This document shows, one piece after another, positions 34,157 through 42,270 of a stretch of 46,723 nucleotides of DNA (positions are counted from its first letter, which is position 1; every line of letters starts with the position of its first letter). Source of the DNA: Sphingobacterium sp. UT-1RO-CII-1 (GTDB taxonomy: Bacteria > Bacteroidota > Bacteroidia > Sphingobacteriales > Sphingobacteriaceae); assembly GCF_026711005.1 (NCBI RefSeq), contig NZ_JAPPVJ010000011.1, positions 72,774-119,496 of the forward strand, written 5' to 3'. Position numbers and translations under genes: made by a program. The notes under the pieces were generated by a model. That model was not told the DNA's origin. It saw nothing but the letters and a program-made list of their open reading frames with translations, and ran no database searches.

Positions 34157-36667
34157 TTACCTTTTAATAAAGAAATATCTCAACTTAACAGCAAAACTTC
34201 TTCCTGGCTTCTGCAGACTATAATTATCATATAACATAGCATCTTCTAGATTACGCGCTTCAAAAGAAATATTATATTTGCCGTCTTCTAAAAGATAAGT
34301 AGCGGAAAAGTCGCTATAAAACTGTTTTGGTATAAAAGCTTTAGTCGATTTTTCCCCATATGCCTCTGAATTCTTATATATTTTATCCACAAAGTTTAAG
34401 GTATAATTCAAATTAAGGGTATTCCCTTTTTTAAGAAAATCGTGGACATAGTAAGAAGCATCAGCATTCCAGAAAAAGTAAGGTAAATTAGCCATACGGT
34501 AATTATAGTTTCCATTTTCCTTCTTTCCATCTTTATCTGTAAAACGTACTTTATCACGTATATCCATATAAGTTAATGTTGCACCAACAGTCGCTTTATT
34601 CTTATAATAGACTCGGGCTTCTATATCTGTCCCAAGACGTGTAACTCGGCCGTGATTAACCCTACGATACATTGAACTACCATTTACCTCATCGCCTATT
34701 CTGGCTAATAAAGTTTGAATAAAATTATAAGTATCACGATAATAACCAGACCAGTCCACATAAATAGAATAATCACTTGTAAGCTCCTTATTAAAAGTAA
34801 AACCTATATTATAATTATTAGATTCCTCAGGCTTTAAGGCAACATTCCCTTCTTCCAAAAGTTCGTCTCCAAATAATTCTCTATCATTTGGCAAGCGATA
34901 AGCTTTTTCTGCAGAAGCTTTTAATTGTAAATTACGTAGGAAATACGTACTAGCAATACCATACCCTGTTTTAGAAACTTCTTCCTTCTGTTTATACGTT
35001 TCTTCAGTTTCTGCATGTGTACCTGGACCTGATGCTTTGTTAGTATAATGTTTGGCGAACACATTTGTATTCCATTTTCGTTGAAATGTGTATCTATATT
35101 CCAAGCCTAAAGTATTTTTAAAACTTGTTCTCTTCATACTATCAGCAGCGGTAGGCAAACTAGGGAATAATGCATCAGCTACTCTTTGCATATCAGGCTT
35201 ACGTTCGTAGTTTGACAAGACATTATTGAAGGCAACTGAGTGATCAGCATTAATACGGTAACCAATATTTACTGTTCCGGACTGATTACTATTTGAATAT
35301 TCAGACAACCCATAACTTGCTTCTCCAAAAGCATTACTTTGTCCTCTAAGATCTTTCATCAACCTACGCTCACCTGTCCAACTATATTTATAAGCAGTAG
35401 TGTCAACACTACCTGCTTTCTGATAATTATAGTTACCTGTGACCCGCACGCTCAATCCCTCTACAATTAAATTTCTTTTATCATAAACAAAAGATGGAAG
35501 AAACGACTTGCTATGAGCTGTCCGCTCACCGTACACATATCTCATCTCTGCACCATGCTGCACATCTTGGTGTACTTGACCTACTGTAAGCCCCAATAAC
35601 ATCCTATCAGCCCATTTCTTACCAACAATACCCACTTTGGCCATAATTGTCTCATTTCTATAGGTATCATGGAAACGTCTAAACCATGCAGAATCTGGTG
35701 ACCATGCAGAACCTTCCTGCCAAATATCATCATCTTCACCCGTCACCGGTTTACCCTCTTTTGCAAAAATTCTATAATCCGTTTTTACCTTATAATTATT
35801 ATCTGAGTAGTTTTGAAAGGCATTTAATTGTAAAGACACACCCGATTTAAAAGTATGATTAAGACTTACATTCGACTTATGGGTATTAAATGAACCATAA
35901 GAATAAGATGCATCCAATGTTGTATTCTGTGTCCTATTCGTTACGATATTAATAACTCCTCCCATAGCATCAGCACCGAATTCAATAGGAACAACTCCTT
36001 TATACACCTCTATACGTTCCGCCATGTTTACTGGAATATTGTTTAATTGAAATGCAGTTCCCATACCTTCCATAGGTACACCATCCATAAAAACACGAAT
36101 ATTACGTCCTGTAAAACCATTCAACGTAATGTTCATATCTGACCCCAATCCACCCGTCTCACGGATTTTTACACCAGAAGCTTTATCTAAAAGGTGAGCT
36201 AAGTCCAGAGTTGTATTATAATGTGATTTCGCATCTAGAGCTACAACGTTAAATGGTGTCTCTCGAACCTCTTGAATTGCAGACTTACCACTAACTACAA
36301 CTTGTTCAATTGACATATTTGGATCAGCTTTTAAGATAAATTGAGTATGCTTACTATCTCCTTTCTTCAAAGAAACTTTTCTTTTTTCCGCAAGAAAACC
36401 AATAGCCGAACTCATAACCTCATAGTCACCAGATTCAACGACCAATACATAATGACCATCTTTACCAACAGCTGTACTATAAGCTGTATTTGGGATATAA
36501 ACTGTTGCTCCAGGAATAATCTTGCCATCTTCAGCTTTAACATATCCAACTATTTTAGAGACATCCCTATCTTGTGCACTTGCAGGACAAAAAAATAATA
36601 AGAGTAATGCAAGACTGCTCCCTAGATAAAATAAGCGTTTTAATTTTGTGTTATTGTGACAATTCAT
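34157..36667 (-). CDS. TonB-dependent outer-membrane receptor (siderophore type)
   Basis: This 836-residue receptor has a signal peptide (to about residue 31, PASAQ), a carboxypeptidase-regulatory-like Ig domain (about 36-115: VGYVKAEDGKIIPGATVYIP) and a plug domain (about 120-240: LLDKASGVKIRETGG, VFMDGVPMEG, IEVYKGVVPIEFGADAMGG). A 22-strand barrel to the C-terminus follows. It is not followed by a SusD-type gene, so it is a FecA/FepA-like rather than SusC-like receptor. The downstream DUF4374 lipoprotein and siderophore-binding protein and the divergent AraC-type regulator point to ferric siderophore uptake. A promoter with -7 TACATTTG (36714-36721) lies upstream. Confidence 0.93.
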   Translation of the reverse strand: MNCHNNTKLKRLFYLGSSLALLLLFFCPASAQDRDVSKIVGYVKAEDGKIIPGATVYIPNTAYSTAVGKDGHYVLVVESGDYEVMSSAIGFLAEKRKVSLKKGDSKHTQFILKADPNMSIEQVVVSGKSAIQEVRETPFNVVALDAKSHYNTTLDLAHLLDKASGVKIRETGGLGSDMNITLNGFTGRNIRVFMDGVPMEGMGTAFQLNNIPVNMAERIEVYKGVVPIEFGADAMGGVINIVTNRTQNTTLDASYSYGSFNTHKSNVSLNHTFKSGVSLQLNAFQNYSDNNYKVKTDYRIFAKEGKPVTGEDDDIWQEGSAWSPDSAWFRRFHDTYRNETIMAKVGIVGKKWADRMLLGLTVGQVHQDVQHGAEMRYVYGERTAHSKSFLPSFVYDKRNLIVEGLSVRVTGNYNYQKAGSVDTTAYKYSWTGERRLMKDLRGQSNAFGEASYGLSEYSNSNQSGTVNIGYRINADHSVAFNNVLSNYERKPDMQRVADALFPSLPTAADSMKRTSFKNTLGLEYRYTFQRKWNTNVFAKHYTNKASGPGTHAETEETYKQKEEVSKTGYGIASTYFLRNLQLKASAEKAYRLPNDRELFGDELLEEGNVALKPEESNNYNIGFTFNKELTSDYSIYVDWSGYYRDTYNFIQTLLARIGDEVNGSSMYRRVNHGRVTRLGTDIEARVYYKNKATVGATLTYMDIRDKVRFTDKDGKKENGNYNYRMANLPYFFWNADASYYVHDFLKKGNTLNLNYTLNFVDKIYKNSEAYGEKSTKAFIPKQFYSDFSATYLLEDGKYNISFEARNLEDAMLYDNYSLQKPGRSFAVKLRYFFIKR

Positions 36668-36713
36668 TTACACCCTTGATTATTGATATTTAGATTAATT
36701 ATAAATAACTTCG

Positions 36714-36742
36714 CAAATGTAATTAGTATGTACAGTATCAAA
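36714..36742 (-). promoter_or_regulatory. Candidate promoter of the siderophore receptor operon
   Basis: The minus strand has TTTG (36739-36742, -33), a 17-base spacer and TACATTTG (36714-36721, exact TAnnTTTG -7). The -33 box overlaps the first of two regulator repeats. The start codon is 46 bases downstream of the -7 box. Confidence 0.6.
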
Positions 36743-36773
36743 TAGCGAAAAGCAGGACAAAAAATAGCGAAAA
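36740..36773. promoter_or_regulatory. Two 12-bp direct repeats, probable AraC-type regulator site
   Basis: AAATAGCGAAAA occurs at 36740-36751 and again at 36762-36773, identical, with a period of 22 bp (two helical turns). AraC-family proteins typically bind such tandem sites. The pair sits upstream of and over the -33 box of the receptor operon and ends 6 bases before the regulator's own ATG, so it could both activate the operon and repress the regulator. Confidence 0.7.
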
Positions 36774-36779
36774 AAGGGT

Positions 36780-37796
36780 ATGCATTTGAAATCGGAAATT
36801 TTAGAGATCAATAAAATAATACATGATACAACTATTCAAAATAAGTATAATGACGTAGATACATTAATACAGGAAACATTTACTCACTATGAAAAAGACA
36901 TTTCCGTATGCTGTAATATTTTTCATTCATCCGGTTTACATATCACTGAATCCCAGATATGCTCCAACAGAGAACTAACGAATGTATGGTTAACAAAAGA
37001 ACCACATGTACGATTTTTCTTCTATTTGACAGGCAGTTCCTGCGTTAAGAACGGCGCAGGAAACGAGTCTTATACGCATAGGGCAGGTATGTTGCAACGC
37101 AATTTTTTGGATACAGAGGGAGCAGGAGGAACTATGATCATCAAACCAAATGTAGAACTTCACCATATTGTTATAAAGATGTCCCTAGACTTTTATATTA
37201 ACCTACTCAAGTCAGAGCATTGGATAGATAACGATGTTTTTCATAATTATGTACTATCAGGAAAACCTGAAAATAGGCCAAATGAGACCCTTTCTATAGA
37301 CATTAAAACACTCCAGATTATTCAGGATATTACAAATAGTGAAGATATCATAGAGCATAGATACCATTTTTTCAAATTAAAACTGAAAGAGCTATTATTC
37401 ACTATTCACCAACAGACACAATACGGTAAAAACACCCCCGAACTAGCTTCTTCACCATCAGATAGTCTAGATAAAATAAAATCTTATCTCACCTTACATA
37501 TTGACAATCCCCCGACAAGTGCGGAATTAGCGAAGGTTTTTCTAATGAATGAAAAGAAATTGAAGCAAAGTTTCAAAGAAAAATATGGAAAAACCATATA
37601 TGCTTTTGTAGTCAAACTAAGGATGGAAAAAGCTAAGAAACTATTAATGGAAAACTATAATGTAAATGAATTAGCAGTCCTTTTAGGCTATCAAAGTGTA
37701 TCCCACTTTATAAAAGTATTCAAAAATTACTATGGGTGCACTCCCAAAGATGCGCAAAATAAATATCAAAACATCACCCAATCAAAAGCAGAATAA
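36780..37796 (+). CDS. AraC family transcriptional regulator (PchR-like)
   Basis: The 338-residue protein has an N-terminal sensing domain of about 220 residues and a C-terminal AraC HTH domain from about 230. The first helix pair reads NPPTSAELAKVFLMNEKKLKQSFKEKYG. The second has AKKLLMENYNVNELAVLLGYQSVSHFIKVFKNYYGCTPKDA (given in two parts when aligned). Layout and position, divergent from a siderophore receptor, resemble PchR, which activates receptor genes when it binds ferric siderophore. It probably controls the 31861-36667 operon through the 12-bp repeats. The ATG at 36780 is only 6 bases after the second repeat. Confidence 0.9.
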   Translation: MHLKSEILEINKIIHDTTIQNKYNDVDTLIQETFTHYEKDISVCCNIFHSSGLHITESQICSNRELTNVWLTKEPHVRFFFYLTGSSCVKNGAGNESYTHRAGMLQRNFLDTEGAGGTMIIKPNVELHHIVIKMSLDFYINLLKSEHWIDNDVFHNYVLSGKPENRPNETLSIDIKTLQIIQDITNSEDIIEHRYHFFKLKLKELLFTIHQQTQYGKNTPELASSPSDSLDKIKSYLTLHIDNPPTSAELAKVFLMNEKKLKQSFKEKYGKTIYAFVVKLRMEKAKKLLMENYNVNELAVLLGYQSVSHFIKVFKNYYGCTPKDAQNKYQNITQSKAE

Positions 37797-37839
37797 CCTT
37801 TTACAGCCTATTCAGGAGCGCATTTTTGACTAAAACATA

Positions 37840-37977
37840 TTATTTCAACAGTTTGCCAATAAGATATCCAAATGAGTATCCCAAATTATAAATAAGGAAT
37901 AAAGCTGCTAACACCATGATCACGACAGCAGCTATCCAATACCATTTGTTTTCACCTGAAAATAGATTATTATTCAT
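37840..37977 (-). CDS. 45-residue single-span membrane protein coupled to the FGE-type gene
   Basis: This short gene starts MNNNLFSGENKWYWIAAVVI and ends GYLIGKLLK. It has one strong membrane helix (about residues 12-31) and a short tail with small and aromatic residues. Its ATG lies 2 bases after the stop of the formylglycine-generating-enzyme-type gene, which implies translational coupling. I do not recognise a family. A helper or anchor for the upstream lipoprotein is one possibility. Confidence 0.65.
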   Translation of the reverse strand: MNNNLFSGENKWYWIAAVVIMVLAALFLIYNLGYSFGYLIGKLLK

Positions 37978-37979
37978 GT

Positions 37980-39050
37980 TTATATATCTTTAACACATCG
38001 AAAACCAACATTATTCGTTGGGCTATTTACTTCTCCTTTTCCTCTACTCCCCGCCTTATAACGCTCACAATATTGATCTGTACATAAAAAAGATCCTCCG
38101 CGCTGCACCCGTTTTACTGCCCCTGGCTCTTGCGGGTCATGTGAAGATTTTGGTCCTTTCGGGTTTGATCTAGGACTATCTTTATAATAATCCACTGTAT
38201 AAAAATCAGAACACCACTCCCATACATTTCCCTCCATATCATATAATCCCCAAGCATTCGAAGGAAAAGACTTAACCGGAGCAGTACCTTCAAAACCATC
38301 CTCCATAGCATTCCTATTAGGAAACTCTCCTTGATATATATTTGCCAGCCATTTTCCGTCCTGTTTCATCTCATCACCCCAATAAAACATTTCATTTGTA
38401 TGCTTACCTGCCTTAGCAGCATATTCCCACTCAGCTTCCGTAGGCAAACGTTTCCCTGCCCATCTCGCATAAGCTTCCGCATCTTGATAGGCCACCTGAG
38501 TTACCGGATGATTCTCTCTTCCTTTAATCGAACTAGCGGGACCCTCCGGCTGCTTCCAACTAGCTTCAGGCACATAGTTCCACCATTGCAAATGATCTTT
38601 AAGACCCAATATTTTCTCAGGGCTTCCAAAAACAGCAGACCCTGGTACAAGCAGTGCAGGATCGACACCAGGAAAATCACTAGGGTTCAACGGTCGTTCT
38701 GCTAATGTCACATATCCCGTAGCATCCACAAAAGCTTTAAACTGTGCATTAGTAACTTCATGCTCGTCGATATAAAAAGAATGAACTTCCACTTCGTGGA
38801 TAGGCTGTGCATCCGGAAAATTAACAGACCCCATCTGGAAAACCCCTCCATTAATCAATACCATACGAGCATTGTCCTCTCCTCTAATACTACTGATAGA
38901 ATCTACCTGTTGACCAAAACGAGAAGGTATGCTCTCCATATGGCACGTAGAAATAGTATCACCTACTCTTAAGCTACTCACCTGTTGGCTTCCAGCAATA
39001 AATTGACAACCTGAAAAAAGTAAGCCTAGCCCCACTAATAAAAATTTCAT
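37980..39050 (-). CDS. Formylglycine-generating-enzyme family lipoprotein, catalytic Cys pair present
   Basis: The 356-residue protein has a lipoprotein signal (lipobox FSGC, Cys15) and an FGE/SUMF1 domain: INGGVFQMGS, FYIDEHEVTNAQF, RLPTEAEWEYAA, MEGNVWEWCSDFY and RGGSFLCTDQYCERYKAGSRG. Cys323 and Cys328 match the two active-site cysteines by which FGE binds copper and oxidises a sulfatase Cys to formylglycine. This differs from GldJ at 10489, which has the fold but not the cysteines. It could mature exported sulfatases, yet no sulfatase gene is in the window. It is followed 2 bases later by a 45-residue membrane protein gene. Confidence 0.9.
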   Translation of the reverse strand: MKFLLVGLGLLFSGCQFIAGSQQVSSLRVGDTISTCHMESIPSRFGQQVDSISSIRGEDNARMVLINGGVFQMGSVNFPDAQPIHEVEVHSFYIDEHEVTNAQFKAFVDATGYVTLAERPLNPSDFPGVDPALLVPGSAVFGSPEKILGLKDHLQWWNYVPEASWKQPEGPASSIKGRENHPVTQVAYQDAEAYARWAGKRLPTEAEWEYAAKAGKHTNEMFYWGDEMKQDGKWLANIYQGEFPNRNAMEDGFEGTAPVKSFPSNAWGLYDMEGNVWEWCSDFYTVDYYKDSPRSNPKGPKSSHDPQEPGAVKRVQRGGSFLCTDQYCERYKAGSRGKGEVNSPTNNVGFRCVKDI

Positions 39051-39172
39051 ATATATGTTATAATTTGATCAGCTAAAAATCTCAGTTTATTATCCTTTAT
39101 AGTTTATTAAAAAGACTTATTTTCTTATTGCTAAGTTAAAATATAAAAATAAGAACAATAAGTCATTAACTA

Positions 39173-39222
39173 AAAAACCCGTATGATTTACTCACGTTTA
39201 TGTAAGTAAAACACACGGGTTT
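39173..39222 (-). terminator. Terminator after the GH109 gene
   Basis: On the minus strand AAAACCCGTGTGTTTTACTT pairs with the reverse-complementary arm (three mismatches in about 21 bp), ending in ACGGGTTTTTT. It lies 56 bases after the GH109 stop and upstream of the FGE-type gene, so the two are separate transcripts. The remaining gap to 39050 holds only AT-rich sequence. Confidence 0.8.
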
Positions 39223-39277
39223 TAAAATTATGCCTGCGAACAGACTATATTTATATTAAATATATAAACATTTCTGC

Positions 39278-40690
39278 TTATACATCTAATTGATTACTCT
39301 TCGCTTTTTCTACTTTAGGGCGTATACCTGTAGTACCTCCACCGTTTAACGTCATGTCGTGCGGCGCATTTGTTCTCCAAGCTCCTTTAGTAAAGTCAGG
39401 AATATTTACTGTTTTACTATTTTTAGCTACAGATTCAACACTTAATGGAACAATAACACTCCAAGAAGCTCCTTCGTATACAGGTTGATCAATTGGCAAT
39501 CCATTACGTAAACAATCGATTAATCTCCAATCCATCATAAAGTCCATACCACCGTGACCACCAACTTGTTTAGCTTGCTCTCCTATGAATTTAATCAACT
39601 CAGGTGTATACTTTGTATAAAGCTCTTTTAACTCGTCAGGCTTAACAAAACTATGTCCAAAAGCAATTCCCTCTGAAGGATACTTCTGTGCAAAACCTTT
39701 TGTTCCACTCAATAAATGTAATCTAGAATAAGGTCTAGGAGATGTCACATCATGCTGTACCATCAGCGTTTTTCCTTTTTCAGTTTTAATCAACGTAGTA
39801 TCCATATTACCACGGAAACGCTTTCCTACAAACTCTTGGTAGAATGAATCCTTCGCTGCTAATTCCTTAGCCTTATCCCCCATCATAAAGTCAGCAGACT
39901 GCATAGCGACTAGATGTGTCATGCGGTCACCACTGTTGATATTCATGCACTGTGCAATTGGTCCAATACCGTGTGTCGGGTATAAGTTACCGTTCATTTT
40001 GATATTCTCTCTCAAGCGCCACATATCTTGGTAACCGTTCTTGTTGAAGTTAAGGTCTAAAAGATCATGGATATAAGCCCCTTCTGCATGCACTAGTTCA
40101 CCGAACATACCTTGACGTGCCATGTTCAATGTCAACATTTCAAAAAAGTCATAGCAGCAGTTCTCTAACATCATACAGTGCTTCTTAGTTTGTTCTGATA
40201 CACGAACAACTTCCCAGCACTCTTTGACTGTCAAACCGATTGGCACTTCACACGCAACGTGAGCACCTGCTTTCATAGCTGCAATACTCATTGGCGCATG
40301 GTATTCCCATGGCGTACAAATATAAACTAAGTCAAGCTCCTGCTCTTTAAGCATGGTCATCCAACCATTCTCTCCTGAGTAAGCTTTTGCCTCTTTAAGT
40401 CCTTTGCGTGTTAAAATACCTTGTGCTTTTGTAACACGGTCTGCATGCAAATCACAAAGTGCAACGATCTCTGTGCCTTCAATGTATGACAAACGATCTA
40501 CAGCACCTGGGCCGCGCATACCAACACCGATAACACCAATACGTACTTTATCAATCTTTGGAGCAGCATAGCCCCACATATTAAAGCCTGGTGCAGCTGC
40601 CATCGCTGAATTGTTAAGTGAAGGCAACGTTACAGCCACACTAGACAAAAGTGTAGCTTTTTTCAAAAAATCTCTTCTATTTGAACTCAT
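39278..40690 (-). CDS. GH109-type Gfo/Idh/MocA protein with Tat signal (alpha-N-acetylgalactosaminidase family)
   Basis: The 470-residue product has a twin-arginine signal, S-N-R5-R6-D-F-L-K, with a hydrophobic stretch to about residue 32. An NAD-binding Rossmann fold (VRIGVIGVGMRGPGAVD) and the oxidoreductase-like C-terminal domain of Gfo/Idh/MocA proteins follow. EYHAPMSIAAMKAGAHVACEVP and YPTHGIGPIAQCMNIN match GH109 glycosidases, which use tightly bound NAD+ to cleave alpha-GalNAc. Export by Tat fits a protein folded with its cofactor inside. I chose the ATG at 40690 because the upstream in-frame start (40729) puts 13 extra residues before the RR motif. A LacI-type palindrome lies about 210 bases upstream. 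Confidence 0.88.
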   Translation of the reverse strand: MSSNRRDFLKKATLLSSVAVTLPSLNNSAMAAAPGFNMWGYAAPKIDKVRIGVIGVGMRGPGAVDRLSYIEGTEIVALCDLHADRVTKAQGILTRKGLKEAKAYSGENGWMTMLKEQELDLVYICTPWEYHAPMSIAAMKAGAHVACEVPIGLTVKECWEVVRVSEQTKKHCMMLENCCYDFFEMLTLNMARQGMFGELVHAEGAYIHDLLDLNFNKNGYQDMWRLRENIKMNGNLYPTHGIGPIAQCMNINSGDRMTHLVAMQSADFMMGDKAKELAAKDSFYQEFVGKRFRGNMDTTLIKTEKGKTLMVQHDVTSPRPYSRLHLLSGTKGFAQKYPSEGIAFGHSFVKPDELKELYTKYTPELIKFIGEQAKQVGGHGGMDFMMDWRLIDCLRNGLPIDQPVYEGASWSVIVPLSVESVAKNSKTVNIPDFTKGAWRTNAPHDMTLNGGGTTGIRPKVEKAKSNQLDV

Positions 40691-40716
40691 AAATGTAGAT
40701 AAGGTTTTACTTTTAT

Positions 40717-40745
40717 TTAAGGAGAACAAAAAATGTCCTCCTTAA
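40717..40745. repeat. 12-bp hairpin in the GH109 leader
   Basis: TTAAGGAGAACA pairs with TGTCCTCCTTAA (one G-U on RNA) around a 5-base A/T loop, ending 27 bases before the GH109 start. On the mRNA the stem contains an AAGGAGGA stretch. There is no T run after it, so it is more likely a leader structure than a terminator. Confidence 0.5.
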
Positions 40746-40788
40746 AACCACCTATTTTAAAACAAACTAAACAGTTAAATTTCAATAA

Positions 40789-40835
40789 GCCACTGATTAA
40801 ACAATAGGATACAAATGGCCACTGAGTAACGATAG
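40789..40835. repeat. Imperfect direct repeat upstream of GH109
   Basis: GCCACTGATTAAACAATAG (from 40789) and GCCACTGAGTAACGATAG (from 40818) are similar copies with a 29-base period. They lie between the LacI-type palindrome and the GH109 start. Function is unknown. Confidence 0.3.
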
Positions 40836-40897
40836 CTTTCTCACTAACGCTATACAAGTATAATATTATTAACAGTTAAATAAAAACAGAAAACTTA

Positions 40898-40911
40898 AGC
40901 AAACGTTTGCT
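40898..40911. promoter_or_regulatory. LacI-family-type operator palindrome
   Basis: AGCAAACGTTTGCT is a perfect 14-bp palindrome with a central CG, the form bound by LacI/CcpA-type regulators. It sits 207 bases upstream of the GH109 ATG and 50 bases beyond the stop of the TolC-like gene, so GH109 is the probable target. No LacI-type gene is in the window. Confidence 0.55.
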
Positions 40912-40961
40912 CAAACCGTTGTTAACAAAAACGATACAAAGAGCGCCCATTTTTATAGCGT

Positions 40962-42266
40962 TCAAAGATCAATTTGACCGGTAAGCTCTTTCAATTGAAC
41001 CTCTGATAATTTAGCTTGCAATAAAGCCGAGTTGTAACGGGATATTGCATTGATGAAATTCTCCTGCGCATCCCTAAACTCCACCGCGCTTATCGAGCCT
41101 ATAGTATATTTAGCAAGGGTAATATTGAGATTTTCTCGGGCTATTTCTTCATTCCTCTCCTCTAACTTAGCTAACTCTATATTTGTAATATAAGTTTCAT
41201 AAGCTGTTTTTATATTCGTCTTCACCAATAGCTCCTGCTGCTCTATCTGCATCCCTGCCTGATCGATCTGCAACTTAGCTACTTTCTCGTTTCGTTTTTG
41301 ATTAAAACCATCGAATATATTCATACTTGCCGTAATGCCGTAATTAAGCCCACGTCCGTTAGATTTTGACACAAACCCCAAACTTGATTCTGTTCGTGAG
41401 AAATTATAGCCACTATTTAAGCGTACAGTAGGATAACGTCCTCCTTTTATATTTTTCAATTCCAATTCAGCTATCCGTTTATTAATGGCAACTAGTTGTA
41501 AATCCGGATTTACAACAACCGCCCTATTTAATAACTCATCATACACCAAACTTTTATCAATATGCACTTCCTTATCAACAGAAAACAAGATATCCAAATC
41601 CCTAGCCAATAAACTGTTCAAATTGATTTTCATATTTCGAACAACCTCCTGCTGTCTTAAGCGCGCAGAAACATCAGCATTTAAGTTAACCTGCACATTA
41701 AGAACCTCTAACTTAGAAGCTTTCCCAATCGAAAATCTATTTTCTGCTGTGCGCAAACGCTCTTCCGAAATAATGATACTTGAATCCAAAGCTGCTAAAA
41801 GATTCTGTTGCTCTACAATCGTATAATATAGGGTAATAACGTCACCAACCGTAGCTAGAACCATCCGTTGAAAATTAACTGTACCCTGTTTCTCCAACTC
41901 TTGCAACTTTTCATATCGTGCAAACATCCCCATACCGTCAAATAAAGTCCACCCTAAACTAACGCCATAATTCAGATTATTATTCTTCGCGTTATCCAAT
42001 GATCGTTGCTCTCCGTTACTTTGTGTCTGTGTAGAGTTTTGCACACTATTATTTTGTGTTAAGTTTGCCGTAACAGTCGGCATTATACCAGCATTCCCAT
42101 AGGTCACATTTTCCTTCGCTATTTTCAACTCATTTTGAGAAAGACGTATAGCATAATTATTCTCAAGAGCAACCTCCACGGCTTCCTTCACACTCATTAA
42201 CTCTTGTGCTACGACATGCACTTTACAAAAAAGGAACAAGACACTTATCAGTATATATCTTCTCAT
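40962..42266 (-). CDS. TolC-family outer-membrane efflux channel
   Basis: The 434-residue protein has a signal peptide (to about residue 20, VVAQ) and the duplicated outer-membrane-efflux-protein repeat. The first half has LMSVKEAVEVALENNYAIRLSQNELKIA and a long helical hairpin. The second starts near ELLNRAVVVNPDLQLVAINKRIAELE. It ends with NITLAKYTIGSISAVEFRDAQENFINA, typical of the family. It is the last gene of an adaptor-pump-channel operon, 4 bases after the pump stop, and would form the outer duct of the tripartite exporter. Confidence 0.93.
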   Translation of the reverse strand: MRRYILISVLFLFCKVHVVAQELMSVKEAVEVALENNYAIRLSQNELKIAKENVTYGNAGIMPTVTANLTQNNSVQNSTQTQSNGEQRSLDNAKNNNLNYGVSLGWTLFDGMGMFARYEKLQELEKQGTVNFQRMVLATVGDVITLYYTIVEQQNLLAALDSSIIISEERLRTAENRFSIGKASKLEVLNVQVNLNADVSARLRQQEVVRNMKINLNSLLARDLDILFSVDKEVHIDKSLVYDELLNRAVVVNPDLQLVAINKRIAELELKNIKGGRYPTVRLNSGYNFSRTESSLGFVSKSNGRGLNYGITASMNIFDGFNQKRNEKVAKLQIDQAGMQIEQQELLVKTNIKTAYETYITNIELAKLEERNEEIARENLNITLAKYTIGSISAVEFRDAQENFINAISRYNSALLQAKLSEVQLKELTGQIDL

Positions 42267-42270
42267 ATCA

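Noticed and set aside
34157..36667. SusC-type glycan importer
   Set aside because: No SusD follows. At 836 residues it is shorter than most SusC proteins, and its neighbours are siderophore-related.
37980..40690. Polysaccharide or sulfated-glycan utilisation locus formed by the FGE-type and GH109 genes
   Set aside because: A terminator separates the two genes, no sulfatase, SusC/SusD pair or other glycosidase is adjacent, and the TonB receptor nearby belongs to the siderophore operon.
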